Below, in pieces: positions 17,574-25,844 of a stretch of DNA of 64,000 nt; position 1 is the first letter of the stretch, and each line of letters opens with the position of its first letter. Below the pieces are notes generated by a model. That model saw only the letters and a program-made list of their open reading frames with translations, was not told where the DNA came from and did no database searches. Made by a program: the position numbers and the translations under genes. The stretch is taken from contig NZ_FOIS01000002.1 in the NCBI RefSeq assembly GCF_900110455.1, positions 682,001 through 746,000 of the forward strand. Reading direction: 5' to 3'. The stretch is from Natrinema salifodinae. GTDB taxonomy: Archaea; Halobacteriota; Halobacteria; Halobacteriales; Natrialbaceae.

Positions 17574-18653
17574 ATGCCGGCCCTACCAGCGACGACCGCC
17601 TCGGAAACGAGTACGGCGGTCGTCGACCTCGTGTCGACGGGAGCCGCGTCCGCGTCCGTGTCTCCGTCCGCGGGTCTCCTCTCGATGAGTATCGGTTCGA
17701 TCCCGCTCTCGGATTCGCTCGCCTGGATCGCGATCGGCGCGTTCGTCGTCGCGATCGTTCTCCAGTGGCGCGACGCCGCTACCCCGGCACGCTATCTCGC
17801 CGCAGGAGCCTGGGTCGTCTTCGGGGGCTTCTGGCTCACGATGTTCCCCCACTACTATTTCGAGGTCAAGAGCCCCCTCCAATCGCTGCTGACGCTAGCG
17901 GCGCTTCCGCTGTGTGCGTACACCGGCTACCTGCTCGCCAGGGGCCGCGAGTCGCTGCTCCTGCTCACGAAGGCCGTCGCGTGCATGGGCCTGATCTACC
18001 TGCCGGTCGAGACGATTCCGGTCGTCCGCACCTGGCTGATCGAGACGACCGCCGCCCAGACGCACTTCGGGATGGAGCTGCTGGGCCACAGCCCCGGTCT
18101 CACGGAGGGAGCGAACGGCTACGTGAGCAAGTTCGACTTCGATCCGAACGAGACGGTCACCGGCCGGACGACCTACATCATCACGGCCTGTACCGGCATC
18201 GGCAGCATGGCCATCTTCGGCGGGCTCATCGCCGCGGTCAAGGCCCCGCTGAAGCGGAAGGCCACCGCCTTCGCCATCGCCATCGGAGTCATCTGGTTTC
18301 TCAACCTCGTCCGGAACGTCTTCATCGGCCTGGCCTCGCCGTGGGGCTGGTTCCAGCAGGACGTCTTCGTCTACGTCGCCACGGAGTTCATGGGTGCGCC
18401 CGCCGACCGGACCTCCTACATCGTCGCCCACAACTTCATCGCGCAGTCGCTGTCGATCGTCGCCCTGCTGGGCATCACCTACCTCGTGGTCCGCATCCTC
18501 CCCGAAGTATTCGATCCCTTAGAGGAGGTCCTGTTCATCCTGACGGGGACGGAGTACGACCTGGCGGACGCGTTCGGCGCGGACGCGGCGGTCCGGCCCG
18601 ACGGCGGCTCCGAGTCCGGATCCGCCCCCGATCCGGAACCGAACGATGACTGA
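17574..18653 (+). CDS. artA: Archaeosortase A
   Basis: Membrane-embedded cysteine transpeptidase that removes the C-terminal PGF-CTERM sorting helix from surface proteins such as the S-layer glycoprotein, allowing lipid attachment. It is 359 residues with about eight hydrophobic segments. The catalytic cysteine sits in TTYIITACTGIGSMAIFGG, the first catalytic arginine in FLNLVRNVFIGLASPWGW and the second in PADRTSYIVAHNFIAQSL, the three-part signature of the exosortase/archaeosortase superfamily. The first ~37 residues are Ala/Ser/Thr-rich; an in-frame ATG at 17685 is an alternative start. The C-terminal tail is acidic. It overlaps the next gene by eight bases. No PGF-CTERM substrate was recognised in this window. 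Confidence 0.95.
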   Translation: MPALPATTASETSTAVVDLVSTGAASASVSPSAGLLSMSIGSIPLSDSLAWIAIGAFVVAIVLQWRDAATPARYLAAGAWVVFGGFWLTMFPHYYFEVKSPLQSLLTLAALPLCAYTGYLLARGRESLLLLTKAVACMGLIYLPVETIPVVRTWLIETTAAQTHFGMELLGHSPGLTEGANGYVSKFDFDPNETVTGRTTYIITACTGIGSMAIFGGLIAAVKAPLKRKATAFAIAIGVIWFLNLVRNVFIGLASPWGWFQQDVFVYVATEFMGAPADRTSYIVAHNFIAQSLSIVALLGITYLVVRILPEVFDPLEEVLFILTGTEYDLADAFGADAAVRPDGGSESGSAPDPEPNDD

Positions 18654-19365
18654 AACCGATACCGACGTCGACGTCCCGTTCACCGTTCTCGACCGCGCCG
18701 TCTCCTTCCCCGCATCCGAGACGCTTGTCCTCGCCGACGTCCACCTCGGCAAGGCCGCCGCCTCGAACGTGGATGCCCCGATCGACGACGGGGCCAACGT
18801 CCGCGAGCGCCTGGCGACCCTCCTCGAGGCGACCGATCCGGAGACGGTCGTCGTCGCGGGGGACCTGCTACACTCGTTCTCGGATGTCCCCCGCGGCGCC
18901 GAACAGGACCTCGATCGACTCGTCGGGACCGTCGACGGGGCCGGCGCCGACCTGATCGTCACGCCCGGCAACCACGACGCGATGCTCGACGGCGTGTTTG
19001 CGGGCGAGACGTCGTCGGAGTACCGCCTGGCCGACGGCGAGACGGTGGTCTGTCACGGCCACGAACGGCCGTCGGCGACGGCCGAGCGGTACGTCGTCGG
19101 TCACGACCACCCGGCGCTGTCGATCGAGGGCCGCAAGCGCCCGTGCGTTCTCTACGGCCCCGACGTCTACGAGGGCGCGGCCGTGCTCGTGCTGCCAGCG
19201 TTCACTCGCCTGGCGGCGGGCGCGACGGTCAACGGGATGCGCGGCCGGGACTTCCAGTCGCCGCTGGTCCGGAGCGCCGACTCGTTCTATCCCGCCGTCA
19301 GGGACGCTGACCGCGGCGAGACGTTGTGGTTCCCGCCGTTAGGGGAGTGTCGGCGGTTGCTGTAG
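18646..19365 (+). CDS. Metallophosphoesterase
   Basis: A 239-residue cytoplasmic calcineurin-like phosphoesterase. The metal-binding motifs are all visible in order: VLADVHLGK, VVVAGDLLHSF, IVTPGNHDAML and CHGHERP, with a further VVGHDHPA. This set fits the archaeal MJ0037/SbcD-like group of small phosphoesterases, some of which act on DNA ends in partnership with a helicase. No such helicase is next door, so the substrate is open. The gene overlaps artA by eight bases. Confidence 0.9.
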   Translation: MTETDTDVDVPFTVLDRAVSFPASETLVLADVHLGKAAASNVDAPIDDGANVRERLATLLEATDPETVVVAGDLLHSFSDVPRGAEQDLDRLVGTVDGAGADLIVTPGNHDAMLDGVFAGETSSEYRLADGETVVCHGHERPSATAERYVVGHDHPALSIEGRKRPCVLYGPDVYEGAAVLVLPAFTRLAAGATVNGMRGRDFQSPLVRSADSFYPAVRDADRGETLWFPPLGECRRLL

Positions 19366-19410
19366 CGGCCGCTGGCGGTAAAGCGCGGGAGACGGAGAAG
19401 ACGACCGCGA

Positions 19411-19635
19411 TCAGAACGGCAGCGTCGCCACGGCGGCGAGCGCGACCGACTGGATCGGGATGTCCGGCCCGAACGACGTTCCGGTTCCCGTCCAGGCGAA
19501 GAGATTTCGGAAGAAGTCGCTGAAGATCACAAGCAACAGCGCGGCGAGGATAATCAGCGAGAGGAAGGCGAAGAAGATGATCGCTGCCTGTCGTCCGGTA
19601 AGCGAGTGGCCTTCGAGGAGCTCGTTCAGTTCCAT
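19411..19635 (-). CDS. Small hydrophobic protein
   Basis: A 74-residue protein with a short hydrophilic start (MELNELLEGHSLTGRQ), one clear membrane helix (AAIIFFAFLSLIILAALLLV) and a weaker hydrophobic end. I do not recognise the family. The reading is supported by codon bias and by a clean start after an A+T-rich upstream stretch. It converges with the phosphoesterase gene and is separated by 73 bases from the oxidoreductase remnant. Confidence 0.6.
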   Translation of the reverse strand: MELNELLEGHSLTGRQAAIIFFAFLSLIILAALLLVIFSDFFRNLFAWTGTGTSFGPDIPIQSVALAAVATLPF

Positions 19636-19708
19636 GAGCGTCTAGTGAACATATCAGCGTGCACCGTTAGTATTTGTTCCGCTTGATCGGGCCGGAACGC
19701 TGCGTCGA

Positions 19709-19906
19709 TCACTGCGAACGACCGTCGATCACCGCCTTCGCCGCCCGCCGACCGCTCTCCATCGCCCCCTGAATGGACGACCACCGCGTGTAGTCGCCCG
19801 CCAGGTAGATCGGCCCGTCCGGATCGCGAGCGTTGGGGAGCCGGTCGTGGACGCCAGGCGGTTGCTCGAACTGGGCGACCGGGCGAGCGCCCGTGAGTCC
19901 CGTCTT
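19709..19906 (-). pseudogene. C-terminal remnant of an FAD-dependent amine oxidase/phytoene desaturase-like protein
   Basis: The minus strand encodes ~65 in-frame residues ending in a proper stop: RPVAQFEQPPGVHDRLPN, then GPIYLAGDYTRWSSIQGAME and SGRRAAKAVIDGRSQ. GPIYLAGDYT...S..GA..SG..AA is the classic C-terminal FAD-binding segment of protoporphyrinogen oxidase/phytoene desaturase-like flavoproteins. The remaining ~350 residues, including the N-terminal GxGxxG dinucleotide fold, are missing: the nucleoside hydrolase gene occupies the upstream position in a different frame. There is no start codon of its own, so it is a decayed fragment. Confidence 0.75.
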
Positions 19907-19929
19907 CGAGGGACAGATTCGATCGCGAC

Positions 19930-20910
19930 TTACGCCGAGTAGTGCGGATCTCCGTGCCGGAGCATATCGAGCATCAGTCGCTCGAACCGCTCCTCGTCGA
20001 CCGATTCGACGACCCGCGTCCGCGGCTCGCCGTCGGTAACGCCGAGTTCGTCGACCAGGCTGTAGCCGCGGGTCGGCCCCTCGCGGTCGTCGACCTCGAC
20101 GTAGTAGGTGCCCGACTCCTCGATCAGGTCGGGTTCGAGCAGCGTCGCGACCGTCAGCGAGTCCGGCTGGGTCGTGACGTCCGCCCCGAGGGCGTCGTGC
20201 TCGGATTGGGCGTTGAACTCCCGGACGGCGTCCGTGACCGTCAGGAAGAAGTCCGCGAGCGGGGTGTCCATCGCCTCGACTTCCTCGAAGACGTCGGGTC
20301 CGAACAGCGAATCGCGGACCGTCACACCCCAGTCGACCAGCGTCGCCTCGAGCTCGCTCATCACCAGGCGAGCCGCGTCGGGGTCGACCCAGAAGTTGTA
20401 CTCCGCTGCGGGCGTGACGTTGCCGAGCGTGTTGACCGCGCCGCCCATGATCCAGACGTCGTCGAGCAACTCGGGGAGGTCGGGCTCGCGCTGGAGCGCC
20501 AGCGCGACGTTGGTCAGGGGCGCGATGCAGACGAGGGTGATCTCGCCGGGGTTCTCGCGAGCAGTACGGACGATGTAGTCGACCGCGTGCTCGTCGGCCG
20601 AGGGAATCCCCGTGTCGGGGAAGAGGTCCCCGCCGAGACCACCTTCGCCGTGGATATACTCCGCGAACTCGTGGTCCGTGAGCAGCGGGGACCGCGCCCC
20701 CTCGTAGACCGGTACCTCGTCGGCGACGCCCGCCAGGTCGAGCGTGTACTTGGCGTTCTCGACCTGGTACTCGAAGGGGACGTTCCCGGCACAGATCGTC
20801 ACGCCCTCGAGCGAGACGCGATCGGAGAGCGCCGCTAACAGGAGTCCCTGAGTGTCGTCGCCAGCGGTGTCGGTATCGACGATCACGCGTCGGGTGTCCG
20901 AATCTGTCAT
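19930..20910 (-). CDS. Inosine/uridine-preferring nucleoside hydrolase family protein
   Basis: A 326-residue cytoplasmic hydrolase that should cleave the N-glycosidic bond of ribonucleosides. The calcium-binding signature VIVDTDTAGDDTQGLLLA opens the protein. Further family motifs are VTICAGNVPFEYQVENAKY, ITLVCIAPLTNVALAL and the metal ligand region MGGAVNTLGNVTPAAEYNFW near residues 155-175. Substrate preference (purine or pyrimidine) cannot be told from sequence alone. It stops about 24 bases before the flavoprotein remnant on the same strand. Confidence 0.92.
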   Translation of the reverse strand: MTDSDTRRVIVDTDTAGDDTQGLLLAALSDRVSLEGVTICAGNVPFEYQVENAKYTLDLAGVADEVPVYEGARSPLLTDHEFAEYIHGEGGLGGDLFPDTGIPSADEHAVDYIVRTARENPGEITLVCIAPLTNVALALQREPDLPELLDDVWIMGGAVNTLGNVTPAAEYNFWVDPDAARLVMSELEATLVDWGVTVRDSLFGPDVFEEVEAMDTPLADFFLTVTDAVREFNAQSEHDALGADVTTQPDSLTVATLLEPDLIEESGTYYVEVDDREGPTRGYSLVDELGVTDGEPRTRVVESVDEERFERLMLDMLRHGDPHYSA

Positions 20911-21004
20911 GTGGTGTTCGTTGAGAGGTGTGGCTCAAATAGCTGTGGTCGATGCCTCGGCCCCGATGAGTTCGCGGAGCCGTCGGTTCTTCGCCCGCGG
21001 CCGA

Positions 21005-21142
21005 TCACTTGCCCGCCACCAGGCGCAACGCGATGCCGACGAGGATGACGACCAGACCGCCGAGCGCGCTCGCGACCGGCGGGATCGGGAAGACCAGCAT
21101 CACGACACCAGCGAGGATCACGAGCGTCGAGAACTTGACCAT
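21005..21142 (-). CDS. Very small membrane protein
   Basis: A 45-residue reading frame: MVKFSTLVILAGVVMLVFPI, then PPVASALGGLVVILVGIALR and LVAGK. It forms two hydrophobic helices separated by a proline turn. Such tiny hairpin membrane proteins are common in haloarchaea and usually have no known function. It lies 94 bases upstream of the nucleoside hydrolase on the same strand and may be co-transcribed with it. Confidence 0.6.
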   Translation of the reverse strand: MVKFSTLVILAGVVMLVFPIPPVASALGGLVVILVGIALRLVAGK

Positions 21143-21309
21143 ACGGACGGAACGGCGGCCCGACGGATAGGATCACGGCCCGCATTCACAGCAGGAGGGC
21201 GGGTCGGTCCTGTCGGGGTCGATCCGATAGTCGCCTGGCGGAACCTAGTAGGCGCGTTACCGTTTGCCGTGGCCGGTACGACTTTGCCGGTTCCGGTGGC
21301 GGTGTCGGT

Positions 21310-21783
21310 ATGGGAGAGCGACCCGAGAGCGCCGCGGCGGACGCCGACGGCCCCGCCTTTCGAACCGTCTTCGAGAACCGCGTTCGGTTCGCCGAGACCG
21401 ACCAGCAGGGCGTCGTCTTCTACGGCGAGTACTTCACCTTTCAGGACGAGGCCGTCTCCGCGTTCCTGCGGGCGATCGACTACGACTACGACCGCATGGT
21501 CGAAAACGGCTGGCAGATCCACGTCGTCAACAGCGAACTGAACTACCGTGCCGGGGCCGAGTTCGGCGACGTCATCGACAACGAACTGCGCGTCGCCGAG
21601 ATCGGCACGTCGAGTCTCGCGTTCGAGTACCGCGCCAGGCGCCGGGCCGACGACGCGGTGTTGGCCGACGGAACGGTAACTCACGTCGCGGTCGACCGCG
21701 AGACCGAGGCGCCGACTCGTATTCCCGACGCGTTTCGCCAGGCCGTCGCGGCGTTCCAAGGTAGCCTCGAGTCGAGCGAATAA
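21310..21783 (+). CDS. Acyl-CoA thioesterase, 4HBT hotdog fold
   Basis: A 157-residue hotdog-fold protein. The motif VRFAETDQQGVVFYGEYFTF is the active-site signature of the 4-hydroxybenzoyl-CoA thioesterase class (the D-x-x-G-V-V-(F/H)-(Y/N)-x-x-Y form), with Asp as the likely catalytic residue. The helix FQDEAVSAFLRAIDYDYDRM and the strand FEYRARRRADDAVLADGTV complete the fold. It probably hydrolyses an acyl-CoA; the acyl group is not predictable. The first ~17 residues are an acidic tail. It is the last gene before an A+T-rich patch. Confidence 0.88.
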   Translation: MGERPESAAADADGPAFRTVFENRVRFAETDQQGVVFYGEYFTFQDEAVSAFLRAIDYDYDRMVENGWQIHVVNSELNYRAGAEFGDVIDNELRVAEIGTSSLAFEYRARRRADDAVLADGTVTHVAVDRETEAPTRIPDAFRQAVAAFQGSLESSE

Positions 21784-22387
21784 GACGAGAGCACAGGCGC
21801 TCACGTTGAAAGATCCGGTTTAGTGAGTGCACGTACAAACTGAATGCCGAAACATCTGTTAGTATAAAATGATGTCCGTCAAGCCATGCTGAATACAAGG
21901 TGCGAATGCAACACGAGAATCCGACCGATCTGCGAAAGTAATGATCGCTCAATACAGGGCAAGTAGTCATCAAACAAGTATATGAGGAGTGAGTTGGAAA
22001 TCCAATATAATGGACGAGAAACCGGTTATCCTACGCCTCAATCTGATTATCGCACTGCTATTTAGCAACCTTGTACTGCTGCTTATCTTTATGCTCCCTC
22101 TGGAATTGTTATCCGTCGGGGGAATTTTGGCTTTCTTCCTAATTCCTGTATTGATCCTGTTGGCAATCCGACTTCTTCGATAAGTTTGCAAGTCTACTGA
22201 GCAGTTGGTTCAGCACAAATCGCTTGGAAGAAACGATGTCGATCTGCTGCATCCATACTCTGTATTCAGCACGCTGTACTTGATAGCTGCCGGACAGATA
22301 AGTAGCGACATCGGTAGCTCCTCCGTCCGTACTTACCGCGACTTTCACGAGAAGTCCCGAATAAAGAAACCGTGCTGCTAGTTACTG
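21784..22387. other. A+T-rich patch with short inverted, related segments
   Basis: About 600 bases of clearly lower G+C than the flanks separate the thioesterase from the liv operon. The only plausible gene is the tiny membrane protein at 22010-22183. The plus strand at 21887-21917 and the minus strand at 22271-22241 share an imperfect 31-base match (20 of 31 by eye, with the first 11 bases identical); both translate to related short peptides (AEYKVRMQ and AEYRVWMQ). This suggests decayed pieces of one ancestral gene placed in inverse orientation. No transposase was recognised. Confidence 0.5.
22010..22183 (+). CDS. Small membrane protein in A+T-rich patch
   Basis: A 57-residue frame starting MDEKPVILRLNLIIALLF, with two strongly hydrophobic helices joined by LPLELLSVGG. 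A GTG at 21989 would add seven residues. The codon use is A+T-rich, unlike the rest of the window, which suggests recent arrival or relaxed constraint. No family was recognised. Confidence 0.45.
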   Translation: MDEKPVILRLNLIIALLFSNLVLLLIFMLPLELLSVGGILAFFLIPVLILLAIRLLR

Positions 22388-23125
22388 TTAATGGACCCCG
22401 ACGTACGCCTCGCGGACGTACTCGTTGTCGTGGAACTCCGCGGACGTGCCGGACAGTTCGATCTCGCCGGTCTCGATCAGCGAGAGCCGCTCGGCGTGGT
22501 TCAGGGCGAACGTCGAGTTCTGCTCGGCCAGCAGGATCGTCAGCCCCTCCTCTTGCTGGAGCGTCTCGAGGGCCCGTCCGATGTCCTCGATGATGACCGG
22601 CGCGAGCCCGAGCGTCGGCTCGTCGAGCATCAACAGATCGGGGTCGCTCATCAGCGCCCGGCCGACCGCGAGCATCTGTTGCTCGCCGCCGCTCATGGTC
22701 TCGGCCTCCTGCTCGCGGCGCTCGTCGAGCCGCGGGAACAGGTCGTAGACCATCGCGAGGTCGGCTTTGACCGCGTCGCGGTCGTCGCGGAACTGGGCAC
22801 CCATCAGCAGGTTCTCGTGGACCGAGAAGTACGGGAACAGATCCCGGTCCTCGGTGCAGTAGACGAGGCCGTTCCGGACGATTTGCTGCGGGTTCACGGC
22901 GGCGAGGTTCGTTCCGTCGTAGCGGATCATTCCCTCGTAGTCGACGAAGCCGGCAATGGCGTTGAGCATCGTCGTCTTGCCGGCCCCGTTCGGACCGATC
23001 ACGCCGTAGATCTCGCCCGGTTCGATCGACAGCGAGACGCCCTTCAGTGCGTGCGACTTGCCGTAGTAGACGTCGAGGTCATCGACGTCGAGTATCGCGT
23101 TCGTGGTTCCGTTCGTGTCAGTCAT
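22388..23125 (-). CDS. livF: Branched-chain amino-acid type ABC transporter ATP-binding protein LivF
   Basis: Second ATPase of the liv importer, 245 residues. Walker A is GVIGPNGAGKTT, the signature is MSGGEQQMLAVGRAL, Walker B is LLMLDEPTLGLAP and the switch histidine position is LLAEQNSTFAL, where HD is replaced by the LivF-typical EQN. VYYGKSHALKGVSLSIEPGE is the LivF A-loop region. The start at 23125 overlaps the LivG stop. It is the last gene of the operon and ends at the A+T-rich patch. Confidence 0.96.
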   Translation of the reverse strand: MTDTNGTTNAILDVDDLDVYYGKSHALKGVSLSIEPGEIYGVIGPNGAGKTTMLNAIAGFVDYEGMIRYDGTNLAAVNPQQIVRNGLVYCTEDRDLFPYFSVHENLLMGAQFRDDRDAVKADLAMVYDLFPRLDERREQEAETMSGGEQQMLAVGRALMSDPDLLMLDEPTLGLAPVIIEDIGRALETLQQEEGLTILLAEQNSTFALNHAERLSLIETGEIELSGTSAEFHDNEYVREAYVGVH

Positions 23126-23853
23126 TACAGTCCCTCCCCGGCGAGGTAGGCCTCCTGGACTCGCTGGTTCTCGGCGATCTCTTCGGGGGTCCCCGCCGCG
23201 AGGAAGTCCCCGTTGTTGAGCACGACGACCCGGTCGACCAGATCCATCAGCCCGCCCATGTTGTGGTCGACCACGACCATCGTCATTCCCTCCTCGCGGA
23301 AGCGCTCGATCTGCGCCGACAGCTCGGCGATCTCCGCCTGGTTCATCCCGGCGAACGGCTCGTCGAGCAACAGCAGCTCGGGCTCGGTCGCCAGGGCCTT
23401 GGCGATCTCGAGCCGGCGGACGTCGGCGTGAGGTAACTCGCCGGGCATCTGGTCGAGTTCGTCTTCGATGTCGATGCGCGCGGCGTACTCGCGGATCTCC
23501 GCCTCGCTCGCGCCGCCGTGGAACGAGACGATGCTGTTCGGCAGCGTGAACAGCTCGATGTTGCCGGCGACCGACATCGAGTCGATCGGGTTCGACTCCT
23601 GGGAGACCCGCGAGAGGCCCTTGTTGACCACTTCGTGGGTCGCGTCGTCGGTGATGTCCTCGCCGTCGAACCGGACCGTCCCGTCGGTGACGTCGTAGAG
23701 GCCCATGATGCAGTTGAACACCGTGGACTTCCCCGACCCGTTCGGGCCGATCAGGCCGACGATCTCGCCGCGCTCGACCGACAGCGAGAAGTCGTCGACG
23801 GCGATCAGGCCGCCGAACGTCTTCGTGAGGCCGTCGACCTCGAGGAGGCTCAC
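23125..23853 (-). CDS. livG: Branched-chain amino-acid type ABC transporter ATP-binding protein LivG
   Basis: First ATPase of the liv importer, 242 residues. It has GLIGPNGSGKST (Walker A), HADVRRLEIAKALATEPELL (a divergent signature region, with the usual LSGGQ replaced by HADVR), LLLDEPFAGMNQAEI (Walker B plus the LivG-typical AGMN) and VVDHNMGGL as switch. The start codon is GTG at 23853, inside the LivM stop codon. It resembles the general LivG group rather than the urea or amide subgroups, but substrate cannot be fixed. Confidence 0.95.
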   Translation of the reverse strand: MSLLEVDGLTKTFGGLIAVDDFSLSVERGEIVGLIGPNGSGKSTVFNCIMGLYDVTDGTVRFDGEDITDDATHEVVNKGLSRVSQESNPIDSMSVAGNIELFTLPNSIVSFHGGASEAEIREYAARIDIEDELDQMPGELPHADVRRLEIAKALATEPELLLLDEPFAGMNQAEIAELSAQIERFREEGMTMVVVDHNMGGLMDLVDRVVVLNNGDFLAAGTPEEIAENQRVQEAYLAGEGL

Positions 23854-24968
23854 TTGCGATCACCCCCGATCGAGCCGACGGTGTGCCAGATCCGGCGGAA
23901 GAGCCCGTCACGGGCGAACACGAGGACGAGCAGGACCAGCAGCCAGAGCATGACCCAGCGCGTCGAGTGGCCGAACCACAGCCGGAGGATCTCGTCGCGC
24001 AACAGCACGAAGAGGAACGCGCCGCCGATCGGGCCGAGGACGGAGCTCATGCCGCCGATGACCGCCATCGCGATCATCTCGATGCTCCGATCGACGACGA
24101 CGAAGGTCGCGGGGTCGACGTTCCCGCCGAAGTGGGCCAGCAGGACGCCGCCGATCCCCATCGTGATCGAGCTGAGCGCGAACGACCAAAGCTTGAACTT
24201 CGTCGGGTCGAGCCCGGCCGCCGACACGGCGCGTTCGTTCTCGCGGATCGCGACGAGTACCGTCCCGACGTTCGACCGGGCGACGAACGTGAGTGCGGCC
24301 GCGATGAACAACATCGGCACGAGCATGAGGAAGTACCGCTCGGTGAAGTCCCAGGTGAACACCTCGACCGCCTGGAACCCGTTTTCGCCGCCGAGGGTCT
24401 CACTGAACCCGATTGTCAGCCGGTAGAACAGGAGCACGGCGACGAACGTGACCAGCGAGAAGTATGGGCCCGACAGACGCAGCGAGGGCAGCCCGATGAG
24501 CAGGCCCAACACGAGCGCCGCGAGGATCGAGACCGGGATGGTGACCCAGAAGCTCGGCACCGGACTGAGGGAGACGGCCAACAGCGCCGTCGTGTAGCCG
24601 GCCGCGGCCGACAGCGCCGAGTGACCGAAGCTGATGTAGCCGGTGTAGCCGCTCTGGACGTCCCAGCCCATCGCGAAGATCGCCCAGATGCAGGCGAGCG
24701 CGAGCGTCCGCATGTAGTTGCCGACGAGCAGCGGCGCCCACGCCGGAACGGAGACGAGCGCGACGAGCGACGCGACGAGCAGCCCCAGTTGGAGCCCGGT
24801 CACCTCGCCGAAGTACGATCCGAGGTACCGATTGAAGAGGTCCGCGCCTGGCCGCAGCGCTCGATCGACCGGCGAGAGGGCGCGCGCGGCGGCCCGCCCG
24901 CTCGGGAGCAGGATCGTTTGCCGAACCGTACTGCGCAGCCGTCCGAGCCGTTGTACTCCTTCACTCAT
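23850..24968 (-). CDS. livM: Branched-chain amino-acid type ABC transporter permease LivM
   Basis: Permease of the liv importer, 372 residues with about ten membrane helices. Family motifs include GYTGYISFGHSALSAAAGYT, the LivM signature for the first conserved loop, and VAIRENERAVSAAGLDPTKF, the cytoplasmic loop that couples to the ATPase. The N-terminal ~55 residues are polar and Arg/Gly/Pro-rich. It overlaps LivH by eight bases. Confidence 0.95.
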   Translation of the reverse strand: MSEGVQRLGRLRSTVRQTILLPSGRAAARALSPVDRALRPGADLFNRYLGSYFGEVTGLQLGLLVASLVALVSVPAWAPLLVGNYMRTLALACIWAIFAMGWDVQSGYTGYISFGHSALSAAAGYTTALLAVSLSPVPSFWVTIPVSILAALVLGLLIGLPSLRLSGPYFSLVTFVAVLLFYRLTIGFSETLGGENGFQAVEVFTWDFTERYFLMLVPMLFIAAALTFVARSNVGTVLVAIRENERAVSAAGLDPTKFKLWSFALSSITMGIGGVLLAHFGGNVDPATFVVVDRSIEMIAMAVIGGMSSVLGPIGGAFLFVLLRDEILRLWFGHSTRWVMLWLLVLLVLVFARDGLFRRIWHTVGSIGGDRK

Positions 24969-25842
24969 GGACGTACTCCCTCCCGTACAGTCCCTGCGGA
25001 AGCAGGAACAGCACGACGAGTAGGATGACCAGCGAGAGGATCCCGCGGAAGCTCTGCCCCAGCATCGAGACGGTCAGCGTCTCGGTGTATCCGATCAGGT
25101 ACGCGGCGACGATCGACCCCTTGATCGAGCCGATGCCGCCGATCACCACGATGATGAAGGCCAGCGCGAGCGGGTCCAGCCACATCAGCGGCGTCGCGGC
25201 CTGGTCCCCGCCGAGGAAGATCCCCGCGAGGCCCGCGAGCCCGCCGGCGATCAGCCACGTGCGGGTCCGGACCGAATCCAGATCGACGCCGGTAAGCTGT
25301 GCGCCCCGCTCGCTCATCGACGCGGCGCGGATCGATCGACCGCCGTCGGTCCGGGTAATGTAGTACCACAGCAGCCCGATGGCGATCCAGGAGAGGACGA
25401 AGCCGGTCAGATCGTTGTACGAGACGGACGTGCCGACGATGTTCGCCTGGCCGCCGACGACCGTGTAGGCGTACGGTTGGTCGCCGAAGACTCCGAGCGC
25501 GATTTCGGTCGTCATCGTGGCGACGACGACCGTCGCGAGGAACGTGATCACGGGGTTGTCCTCGATGTAGCGGACCAGGCCGGCGTACAGTCCGTACGAC
25601 GACAGCGCGATGCCCGCGACCGCGAGCGGGAAGACGACGAGCCGCGGTAACGCGATCGACTCCCAGACCAGGTCGCGACTGAGGATCATGAACACGTAGG
25701 CGCCGGCCATGATCAGGGCGCCGTGGGCGAGGTTCAACACGCCGCCGACGCCGAAGATCATGGTGAATCCGATGGCGATGAGCGCGTAGAGAGCGCTGAT
25801 CATCGCCCCGGTGATCAGTATCGAGAGGATCGAATCGAGCAT
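24961..25842 (-). CDS. livH: Branched-chain amino-acid type ABC transporter permease LivH
   Basis: Partner permease, 293 residues from the ATG at 25842 (MLDSILSILITGAMISALYA). The conserved FGVGGVLNLAHGALIMAGAY and the coupling loop IRAASMSERGAQLTGVDLDS identify LivH. It starts 2 bases after the binding protein stop, so the whole set is one transcript. The longer reading upstream overlaps the binding protein gene and was rejected. Confidence 0.95.
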   Translation of the reverse strand: MLDSILSILITGAMISALYALIAIGFTMIFGVGGVLNLAHGALIMAGAYVFMILSRDLVWESIALPRLVVFPLAVAGIALSSYGLYAGLVRYIEDNPVITFLATVVVATMTTEIALGVFGDQPYAYTVVGGQANIVGTSVSYNDLTGFVLSWIAIGLLWYYITRTDGGRSIRAASMSERGAQLTGVDLDSVRTRTWLIAGGLAGLAGIFLGGDQAATPLMWLDPLALAFIIVVIGGIGSIKGSIVAAYLIGYTETLTVSMLGQSFRGILSLVILLVVLFLLPQGLYGREYVHE

Positions 25843-25844
25843 GC

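Noticed and set aside
22139-22348. 69-codon minus-strand frame in the A+T-rich patch
   Set aside because: It contains the AEYRVWMQ segment matched at 21887-21917 but no full domain; it was treated as part of a decayed element rather than a gene.
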